NCBI GenBank assembly: GCA_964604905.1
Contig: CAZSCC010000378.1
Location: 1 to 13,133, forward strand
Direction: 5' to 3'
DNA length: 13,133 bases
Origin: JACQFK01 sp964604905
GTDB taxonomy: Bacteria > Planctomycetota > MHYJ01 > JACPRB01
Part shown: positions 6,789 through 11,897 of the stretch, one piece after another
Position numbering within the stretch: the first letter of the stretch is position 1
How the letters are laid out: each line of letters opens with the position of its first letter
Translations under genes and position numbers: made by a program
Notes under the pieces: generated by a model
What the model was told of the DNA's origin: nothing
The model's database searches: none
What the model saw: the letters and a program-made list of their open reading frames with translations, nothing else

Positions 6789-8466
6789 CCGTTCCTCCAT
6801 TCGTCAGTCCCACGGGGATTGTCACCGCCCCCTCGCTCGCGGAGGAGACCATCGCCGCATACTTCGCCAGGACCCCCCAGGTGTAATTGGGCTTGGGCGG
6901 TTTCCAGCCCTTCATCCGCTTCTTGAGGTCCGCTTTCACGTCGATGCGGCGCTTCTCCGCGTCGATCGTCACGATGTCGCCGTCCTTCACGAAGGCGATG
7001 GGCCCGCCGTTCGCCGCCTCGGGAGCGACGTGGCCGACCATGAACCCGTACGTCGCGCCGCTGAAGCGGCCATCCGTGATGAGCGCGACGTCCTTGCTGA
7101 TGCCCTGCCCCACGATGGCGCCGGTGACCTGGAGCATCTCCCGCATGCCGGGGCCGCCTTTCGGGCCCTCGTAGCGGATGATGACCACGTCGCCCGCCTT
7201 GATCTTCCTCGCCTGGACGGCCGCGAACGCGTCCTCCTCGCGGTCGAAGACGCGCGCCGGGCCGGTGTGGGACTTCTTCTCGCTTCCGGAGAGCTTGATC
7301 ACGCACCCCTCGGGGGCGAGGTCGCCCCGCAGGACCGCGATCCCGCCCGACTTCTTGATCGGCTTGTCGACGGTGGTGATCACCTGCTGCCCGGGCGTCT
7401 CCTTTGCGTCGGCGGCCTCCTCGAACATGCGCCGGCCCGTGCAGGTGAGCTCGTCCTTGAGGAGCCCGCCCTCGTTGAGCCGGTTGGCGAAGAGCCGCTG
7501 GCCGCCCGCCAGGTGGAGGTCGACGGCGACGTACTTGCCCCAGGGTTTGAGGTCGGTGATGATCGGGGTGCGCGCGGAGATGCGGTCGAAGTCGTCGATG
7601 GAGAGCTTCACCCCCGCCTCGCGCGCGATGGCGAGGAGGTGGAGCACGCCGTTCGTCGAGCCGCCGCTGGCCATGATCCCGGTGATCGCGTTCTCGATCG
7701 ACTTCCGGGTGATGATGTCGCGCGGGCGGATCCCCTTCCGGAGCAGCTCCATCACCAGCCGGCCCGCGTCGAAGCAGGCCTCGTCCTTGGCCGAGTCGGT
7801 GGCGGGGATGTCGTTGAGCCCCATCGGGGAGATGCCCATCATCGTGCAGGCCATGGACATCGTGTTGGCGGTGAACTGGCCGCCGCACGCCCCGGCGCCG
7901 GGGCAGGCCTTGTCCTCGACCTCCTTGAGCTGCGTGATGTTGATCTTCCCCGCCGCGCAGGCGCCGATCGCCTCGTAGACGTCCTGGATCGTCACCGCCT
8001 TGCCGCTGGAGAGGTGGCCGGCGGCGATCGAGCCCGAGTAGATCGTGAAGCCCGGCAGGTTCAGGCGCGCGAGCGCCATCACCGTCGCGGGGATCGTCTT
8101 GTCGCAGCCGCAGAGCGTCACCATCGCATCGAGCAAGTGGCCGCGGACGGCGAGCTCAAAGGAGTCGGCGATGACCTCGCGGGAGATGAGCGAGCACTTC
8201 ATCCCCTCGGTGCCCATGGCGATCCCGTCGGTGACCGTGATGGAATTGAACTCGATGGGGGTCCCGCCGGCGGCGCGGATGCCCTGCTTGACCTTCTCGG
8301 CGAGGCGTCGCTGGTTGATCGAGCAGGGGGTGACGTCGGTCCAGGTGTGGCAGACGGCGATGAGCGGCTTCTCGAGGTCCCCGTCGGTCAGCCCGGTGGC
8401 CTTCCACATGGATCGGGCGCCGGCGCGGGACATACCGCGCTTGATGGTGTCACTGGGCAATTGCAT
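6733..8466 (-). CDS. ilvD: Dihydroxy-acid dehydratase
   Basis: Iron-sulfur dehydratase making 2-keto acids from 2,3-dihydroxyisovalerate and 2,3-dihydroxy-3-methylvalerate, the third common step of the pathway. It is 577 residues. Cluster and metal motifs are present: C in TDVTPCSINQ, C in TLCGCDKTIPA (DHAD signature 1), and C in PGAGACGGQFTANTMSMA; also signature 2, LITDGRFSGATYGFMVGH, and the usual C-terminal YAAMVSSASEGAVT. The three-cysteine pattern is seen in both [2Fe-2S] and [4Fe-4S] enzymes, so the cluster type is not decided here. The frame runs about 28 residues past GAVT, into ilvC, before stopping (see findings). The ATG at 8466 has a GGAG 12 bases upstream; an alternative Met at 8433 lacks a ribosome site. 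It is the first structural gene after the attenuator. Confidence 0.96.
   Translation of the reverse strand: MQLPSDTIKRGMSRAGARSMWKATGLTDGDLEKPLIAVCHTWTDVTPCSINQRRLAEKVKQGIRAAGGTPIEFNSITVTDGIAMGTEGMKCSLISREVIADSFELAVRGHLLDAMVTLCGCDKTIPATVMALARLNLPGFTIYSGSIAAGHLSSGKAVTIQDVYEAIGACAAGKINITQLKEVEDKACPGAGACGGQFTANTMSMACTMMGISPMGLNDIPATDSAKDEACFDAGRLVMELLRKGIRPRDIITRKSIENAITGIMASGGSTNGVLHLLAIAREAGVKLSIDDFDRISARTPIITDLKPWGKYVAVDLHLAGGQRLFANRLNEGGLLKDELTCTGRRMFEEAADAKETPGQQVITTVDKPIKKSGGIAVLRGDLAPEGCVIKLSGSEKKSHTGPARVFDREEDAFAAVQARKIKAGDVVIIRYEGPKGGPGMREMLQVTGAIVGQGISKDVALITDGRFSGATYGFMVGHVAPEAANGGPIAFVKDGDIVTIDAEKRRIDVKADLKKRMKGWKPPKPNYTWGVLAKYAAMVSSASEGAVTIPVGLTNGGTDGHQDVLGKRRKAQGARR
6794..6798 (-). 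promoter_or_regulatory. Shine-Dalgarno GGAGG that fixes the ilvC start
   Basis: GGAGG lies 5 bases before the ATG at 6788. It is inside the ilvD reading frame and overlaps the alternative upstream ATG at 6800, which makes 6788 the more likely initiation site. Confidence 0.75.
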
Positions 8467-8580
8467 AAAAAGCCGCTTCTCCGGGGGCGAAAGAAGGTCC
8501 GATCCTACGCGACCCGGTTTCTCCTTTCAAGGACAAAAGGGGATGGGGAGATGAGGGGATCCGGCCCGGCCCCAGGCTCT

Positions 8581-8644
8581 CCGTGTCTCCTCGCATCACC
8601 GTATCTCCTCCGATCACTTCATCTCCTCGCATCACCTTATCTCC
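8581..8644 (-). repeat. 18-bp imperfect tandem repeat in the ilv leader
   Basis: On the minus strand three full 18-base units follow each other: GGAGATAAGGTGATGCGA (8644-8627), GGAGATGAAGTGATCGGA (8626-8609) and GGAGATACGGTGATGCGA (8608-8591), then a partial fourth unit (GGAGACACGG). The composition is purine-rich and unlike the flanking genes. A roughly complementary CCTCATCTCC lies at 8546-8555 and could pair with a repeat unit in RNA. It sits between the attenuator and ilvD. Confidence 0.85.
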
Positions 8645-8646
8645 AT

Positions 8647-8683
8647 AAAAAAACCCGCGCCTCCGTCAGGAAGGCGCGGGTTT
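8647..8683 (-). terminator. Intrinsic terminator/attenuator of the ilv leader
   Basis: On the minus strand AAACCCGCGCCT (8683-8672) pairs perfectly with AGGCGCGGGTTT (8662-8651), a 12-bp GC-rich stem that can extend by CC:GG around a bulged T to a TGAC loop. It is followed by an uninterrupted T-run (8653-8647, seven T). This is a strong rho-independent terminator located in the 5' leader, about 180 bases before ilvD and 36 bases after the leader-peptide stop, as expected for an attenuator. Confidence 0.93.
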
Positions 8684-8767
8684 CAGGGTTCTCGGTTTAT
8701 GAGCTGAGCGCGCGCCTCCTAGAAGGAAGCAAGTCGGACGATTCGAATAACTCGAACGCGCGCGTTC
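8669..8767 (-). promoter_or_regulatory. Antiterminator segments of the ilv attenuator
   Basis: GGAGGCGCG occurs at 8719-8711 (segment 2) and again at 8664-8656 (segment 4, in the terminator). Both can pair with CGCGCCTTCC at 8678-8669 (segment 3), giving 9 bp with one bulged U, so 2:3 and 3:4 are mutually exclusive. Segment 1 is a palindrome, GAACGCGCGCGTTC (8767-8754), covering codons 2-5 of the leader peptide. It can fold on itself or pair with the GCGCGCGC of segment 2. A ribosome stalled on the Val/Ile/Leu codons would mask segment 1 and favour 2:3 (read-through). A ribosome at the stop codon covers segment 2 and favours 3:4 (termination). Confidence 0.8.
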
Positions 8768-8769
8768 AT
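8719..8769 (-). CDS. Branched-chain amino acid leader peptide (ilvL-like)
   Basis: A 16-codon ORF encoding MNARVRVIRIVRLASF, then TAG. Six of 16 residues are branched-chain (V5, V7, I8, I10, V11, L13), separated by Arg, and the ORF sits between a strong promoter and an intrinsic terminator upstream of ilvD. Its codons include GTT twice, ATT, CTT and CGA three times, whereas the neighbouring genes appear to use mostly GTC/GTG, ATC, CTC/CTG and CGC. That would make the peptide sensitive to charging of minor tRNAs. Function: cis-acting sensor, where starvation for Val/Ile/Leu stalls the ribosome and allows ilv transcription. No Shine-Dalgarno is visible, and the ATG lies 10 bases after the -10 box, so initiation is probably leaderless. 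The sequence is not obviously homologous to E. coli IlvL; the call rests on position, content and paired RNA structures. Confidence 0.88.
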   Translation of the reverse strand: MNARVRVIRIVRLASF

Positions 8770-8779
8770 CAGGGACGCA

Positions 8780-8809
8780 AGTATAGGTTCACCCGCGCCC
8801 CGAAGTCAA
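8780..8809 (-). promoter_or_regulatory. Sigma-70-type promoter of the ilv operon
   Basis: On the minus strand TTGACT (8809-8804) and TATACT (8785-8780) are separated by 18 bases; each differs from consensus at one position. The -35 box begins at the base immediately after the TGA stop of the upstream hydrolase gene. The predicted transcription start is about 8773-8771, only a few bases before the leader-peptide ATG at 8769. Confidence 0.85.
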
Positions 8810-9706
8810 TCACTTCTTGGGCACGATCCCCCGCACTTCCATCCAGGAGGCCAGCCGCTCCGGCCAGGACTTGAGCTCGGGAGTCTTGTCGTTCCCCAGG
8901 CCCACGCCGTGCGGGCCGCGCTCGTAGATGTGGAGTTCGGCCGGCACCTTCGCCTTCCGGAGCGCCAGGTAGAAGTCGATCGAATTCTCCGGCGGGACCC
9001 CCGTGTCGGCCGTCGTGTGGAAGAGGAAGCACGGCGGGGTCTTCTCGGTCACCCGCTTCTCGCACGAGAGGTCCTCGACCAGGGCCGCATCGTTCACCTT
9101 GTCGCCCAGCAGGTTCTTCTTCGACCCCTGGTGGGTGTAGGGCTTGTCGAGCGAGATCACCGGATAACAAAGAATGCCGAAATCGGGCCGGCAGCTCGCG
9201 CGGTCGATCGGATCCTCCGCGTCAGCCTTGCCGTCGTCGAAGTGGGTCACCGCCGTCGAGACCAGGTGGCCGCCCGCGGAGAAGCCCCAGACGCCGATCT
9301 TCTTGGGATCGACCTTCCACTCCGCGGCCCGCGACCGCACGGTCCGGACGGCCCTCTGGACGTCGAGCATGGGGCAGGGGTGACGGTACGGCGAGACGCG
9401 GTAGGTGAGCACGAACGCGCTCACCCCGTGGCCGTTGAGCCACGTCGCGATGTCGTGACCTTCGTGCCCCTTCGCAAGCCCCCCATAACCGCCGCCCGGG
9501 CAGACCACGACGGCCGCGCCGTTCGCCTTCTCGGCGGGGGCGAGGTAGAGCGAGAGGTTCGGCTTGTCCGCCTCCTTGTCGCCGTTCGCCAGCGGCGCCC
9601 CCTTGGGCCAGAGGTACTCGATCGGTCCGACGAGCGGCGACGGTTTCTTGTCCTGCGCGGAGACGACCGCCCCCATCACCAGCACCACCGCGAGCGCACG
9701 TTTCAT
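8810..9706 (-). CDS. Exported alpha/beta hydrolase (acetyl-xylan-esterase-like)
   Basis: A 298-residue secreted serine hydrolase of the BD-FAE/Aes-type family. It begins MKRALAVVLVMGAVVSAQDK, a good Sec signal peptide (basic n-region, hydrophobic core, cleavage near SAQ). The oxyanion segment VVVCPGGGYGG precedes the nucleophile elbow GFSAGGH; the acid is probably the Asp in HTTADTGVP and the catalytic His is in GPHGVGL. Such enzymes usually deacetylate or de-esterify plant polysaccharides and are often labelled acetyl-xylan esterase; the exact substrate cannot be read from sequence. AGGAG (9714-9718) lies 7 bases before this ATG and 4 before an adjacent one at 9709, so the start may be one codon longer. 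A -10-like TATACA lies at 9743-9748 on the same strand. Its stop touches the ilv promoter, and no separate terminator is seen; read-through would enter the ilv attenuator. Confidence 0.9.
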   Translation of the reverse strand: MKRALAVVLVMGAVVSAQDKKPSPLVGPIEYLWPKGAPLANGDKEADKPNLSLYLAPAEKANGAAVVVCPGGGYGGLAKGHEGHDIATWLNGHGVSAFVLTYRVSPYRHPCPMLDVQRAVRTVRSRAAEWKVDPKKIGVWGFSAGGHLVSTAVTHFDDGKADAEDPIDRASCRPDFGILCYPVISLDKPYTHQGSKKNLLGDKVNDAALVEDLSCEKRVTEKTPPCFLFHTTADTGVPPENSIDFYLALRKAKVPAELHIYERGPHGVGLGNDKTPELKSWPERLASWMEVRGIVPKK

Positions 9707-9742
9707 CATAGGTCTCCTGCCCTTCTGAAGGACCCCGGCCAC

Positions 9743-9748
9743 TGTATA
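9743..9748 (-). promoter_or_regulatory. Candidate -10 box for the hydrolase gene
   Basis: TATACA on the minus strand lies about 37 bases before the hydrolase ATG, with AGGAG in between. The corresponding -35 region (around TTCCTC, 9772-9767) is poor. The divergent intergenic stretch 9710-9841 holds no small ORF or hairpin that I can support. Confidence 0.4.
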
Positions 9749-9841
9749 ACCTACGGTCGCTTTTTCGAGGAATTCCGACGATCGCCGGGACCGATCTCCT
9801 CGCCGATTGCGCGATCGGGCTTCGCACGTCAAGATAGGGGC

Positions 9842-10729
9842 GTGGACAGACTCGGCGTCGGCTGGGCCCTGCACCCCGACCTCGAGTACCTCGAGAGGAC
9901 GCGCGAGATCATCGAGCGGGACGCCGACTACTTCGAGGTCAACCCCGAGACCCTCTGGCGCCCCCGGGACGGCGGCCTCGAGCGGAACGACTTCCACGCC
10001 CTCTATCGGCAGATCCGCGACCGCTCGGGGAAGCCGTTCGTCGGCCACGGCCTGGACTTCTCGCTCGCCACCGCGCTCGACGAACCTGGGGAGACCGACC
10101 GAACCGCCCGATGGATGGAGCGCCTCCGCGACGACCAGTCGGAGTTCCGCTTCCCCTGGCTCTCGGAGCACCTGGGATGGTCGATCGCCGCCGGCCTCCA
10201 GACCACCCTCCCGCTCCCCCTCCCCTACACCGACGAGGCGGTCGCCGCCGTCGCCGCTCGGATGAGGCTCCTCCGCACGATCGCGCCCGTCGTCGCGTTC
10301 GAGAACAACGTCAGCTATTTCCCGCTCGGCGACCCGACGCGCGAGCCCGAGTTCCTCAACGCGATCTGCCGCGCCGCGCCCTGCAACCTCCTCCTCGACC
10401 TCCACAACGTGCACACCCAGTGCCTCAACTTCGGGACCGACCCGAACGACTACGTCGACCGCCTCGACCTGGACGCCGTCGTCCAGATCCACCTGAGCGG
10501 CGGGAGCGAGAGCGATCCCGAGTGGCTCCCCTCGGGGCGCGTGTTCCGCCTCGACTCGCACGACGGCCCGGTCCCCGAGACCGTCTGGGCGCTCCTCGAA
10601 CGCGTCCTCCCCCGCTGCCGCAACGTCCGGGGGATCGTGGTCGAGCGCCTGAACGGGACCTTCGGCGCCGGCGACGTCCCGAAGCTCGCCGCCGAGGTGC
10701 GGCGCGCGAAGGAGCACTTCCCCTGCTGA
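9842..10729 (+). CDS. DUF692/MNIO-family multinuclear non-heme iron oxidase
   Basis: A 295-residue TIM-barrel protein of the DUF692 (MNIO) family, whose characterised members (MbnB, TglH) use iron clusters and O2 to modify cysteine residues of ribosomal peptides. Conserved putative metal/active-site segments: GHGLDFSL (H69), SEHLGWS (H110), FENNVSYF (E154), LLLDLHNVHTQCLNFG (D186, H188, H191; family usually LDVNN), VQIHLSGG (H217), RLDSHDGPV (D238, H240) and VVERLNG (E268). The start is a GTG at 9842 giving MDRLGVGWALHPDL, matching the family's GxG...R/H N-terminus. The frame is open far upstream, but that part is antisense to the hydrolase and is rejected. No Shine-Dalgarno is properly spaced; initiation may be leaderless. 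The downstream partner gene overlaps its stop. Confidence 0.88.
   Translation: MDRLGVGWALHPDLEYLERTREIIERDADYFEVNPETLWRPRDGGLERNDFHALYRQIRDRSGKPFVGHGLDFSLATALDEPGETDRTARWMERLRDDQSEFRFPWLSEHLGWSIAAGLQTTLPLPLPYTDEAVAAVAARMRLLRTIAPVVAFENNVSYFPLGDPTREPEFLNAICRAAPCNLLLDLHNVHTQCLNFGTDPNDYVDRLDLDAVVQIHLSGGSESDPEWLPSGRVFRLDSHDGPVPETVWALLERVLPRCRNVRGIVVERLNGTFGAGDVPKLAAEVRRAKEHFPC
10709..10714 (+). promoter_or_regulatory. Shine-Dalgarno AAGGAG for the CUG-started partner gene
   Basis: AAGGAG lies 8 bases before the CTG at 10723, inside the end of the MNIO gene. This is ideal spacing, and it supports initiation at this non-standard codon overlapping the MNIO stop (CTGCTGA). Confidence 0.65.
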
Positions 10730-11076
10730 AGGACCTCCAGCGCGTCCTCGCCCGCGCCCTCACCAGCAACACGCCGCTGGAGACCCTCCGGCAGGAAGCC
10801 GCCGGGCTTCCGGCGGAAGAGCGCGCCCTTCTGGACGGCATCGGCACCGATCGATTCCTCCTGACCAGCCTCCTCGTCCGCAAGCTGCGCTTCGAGCGGA
10901 TCTGCCGCGGCGACACGAAGGCCGAGGAGTGGTTCGCCCGCGAGCCCGAGCGGTTCACCGAGGCGTTCAAGGCCTACAACGCCGAAGTCCCCTCCACGGA
11001 GTTCTTCCCCCGGCTCGAGGCGCAGGCCTTCCGAGCCTGGTGCAAGAAGCGCGGATTCGTGAACCTCGACGCCTGA
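10723..11076 (+). CDS. Small partner protein of the MNIO enzyme, probable CUG start
   Basis: About 117 residues: LLKDLQRVLARALTSNTPLE... ending AFRAWCKKRGFVNLDA. Soluble and helical, with DLQRVLARAL at the start and REPERFTEAFKAYNAEVPS plus EAQAFRAWC at the end. This resembles the general layout of proteins encoded after DUF692 genes (DUF2063/HvfC-like and SCO6045-like partners), which help present substrate peptides to the oxidase. No ATG, GTG or TTG occurs in frame between the MNIO stop and the last six codons. The best start is CTG at 10723 (or 10726), with AAGGAG 8 bases upstream and a 7-base overlap with the MNIO gene. An N-terminal extension back to 10111 would be a shadow of MNIO and reads as an Arg/Pro-rich artefact. 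Coding character is convincing; the role is inferred from position. Confidence 0.75.
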   Translation: MLKDLQRVLARALTSNTPLETLRQEAAGLPAEERALLDGIGTDRFLLTSLLVRKLRFERICRGDTKAEEWFAREPERFTEAFKAYNAEVPSTEFFPRLEAQAFRAWCKKRGFVNLDA

Positions 11077-11092
11077 CGTGCGTCTATAGAGT

Positions 11093-11893
11093 ATGGACAT
11101 CGGGCGCCGCGCCTTCCTGGCCACCCCGCTCGTCTTCGGCCTTCGCGAACTGCTCGCGCAGGACGCGAAGGGGGAGCCCGACTGGGTCCGGAAAGCTCGC
11201 GAGCGGATGGGCCAGACAAACCGATGCGGCGTCGTGATCGTCGTCCCCGACGGTCAGCCCGAGCGCGAACAGTGGGGCAACGCCCTGCAGACCCTGCTCG
11301 AAAGCCCGAGCGAAGCGCTGCGCGAGCTCTTCTGCGAGGCGGTCTTCGTCTGCGTCACGAGCGAGGTCGCCCGAGCCTGCCTCCGCGAGCCGGGCGAGCG
11401 CCACAACCGCTTCCTCCTCGACCCCGCAGGGAAGCGCCTCGCCGCCGACACGATCGATCCCGCGGTCACCCTCGACGGCCAGAAGTTCCTCAAGTCGTTC
11501 CTCCCGCTCGTCCACGGCGGGAGGGGCGAGCGGCTCCGCGACCGCGCGGCCGCGATCCGGACGACGCTCGACGACTCCCTCAAGAAAGCCCTCACCCGCC
11601 TCGACGCCGAGACGGTCGACGAGCGCGACGAGGCGGCCGCCCTCGTGCAGAAGCACGCGGAGACGATCCTTCCGCTCCTGGTCGAGACGCGCATCGCGAC
11701 GACGAACGAGGAGGTCCGCGCCCGCTGCCGGGCGATCCTCCAGAAGCACTTCGAATCCGCGACTGTCCCGGGACCGCGGCTCCCTTATGGGACCCGCCTG
11801 GAAGAGCCCGTCGTTAAGGACAACTGCCCCGCCTGCGGGCTGGTCGTCATCCGGACCGAGCCGCGCAAGCTCCTCCGGTTTCTCACGAAGTGA
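11093..11893 (+). CDS. Tat-signal protein with conserved cysteines, paralogue A
   Basis: 266 residues, no family I can name. It starts MDIGRRAFLATPLVFGLREL, a twin-arginine-type signal (RRAFL), so export in folded form is likely. Next comes TNRCGVVIVVPD (C45), then LFCEAVFVCVTSEVARAC (C81, C87, C96), a strand pair NRFLLDPAGKRLAADTID that recalls thioredoxin-like folds, and a helical HEAT-like segment (residues about 165-220: DERDEAAALVQKHAETILP...EEVRARCRAILQK). The C-terminus is PYG...CPACGLVVIRT...RKLLRFLTK (C245, C248). It follows the MNIO partner by 16 bases with only a weak GAG-type ribosome site, and precedes its paralogue by 4 bases. Possible roles: substrate of the MNIO enzyme, or a metal/thiol protein of the cell envelope. 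Both are inference. Confidence 0.83.
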   Translation: MDIGRRAFLATPLVFGLRELLAQDAKGEPDWVRKARERMGQTNRCGVVIVVPDGQPEREQWGNALQTLLESPSEALRELFCEAVFVCVTSEVARACLREPGERHNRFLLDPAGKRLAADTIDPAVTLDGQKFLKSFLPLVHGGRGERLRDRAAAIRTTLDDSLKKALTRLDAETVDERDEAAALVQKHAETILPLLVETRIATTNEEVRARCRAILQKHFESATVPGPRLPYGTRLEEPVVKDNCPACGLVVIRTEPRKLLRFLTK

Positions 11894-11897
11894 TCCG

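Noticed and set aside
8450..8635. 61-codon minus-strand ORF built from the 18-bp repeats and overlapping the ilvD start by 17 bases
   Set aside because: It has a GGAG 8 bases before its second codon (ATG) and could in principle be coupled to ilvD, but its first third is just the tandem repeat in frame (RGDEVIGGDTVMRGDT) and the rest has low coding character. Kept only as a remote possibility.
8467..8809. T-box or metabolite riboswitch in the ilv leader
   Set aside because: No T-box sequence or specifier stem was seen; the leader peptide plus competing hairpins explains the region.
6748..8874. 708-codon plus-strand open frame opposite ilvD and the leader
   Set aside because: Antisense to ilvD; its end reads through the attenuator and tandem repeats. 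No family features.
8909..9841. N-terminal extension of the MNIO frame to 606 codons
   Set aside because: This part is antisense to the hydrolase gene; DUF692 similarity begins at the GTG at 9842, giving a family-typical length.
10111..10722. Upstream extension of the partner gene inside the MNIO gene
   Set aside because: Arg/Pro-rich out-of-frame translation of MNIO; real coding character begins at the CTG near 10723.
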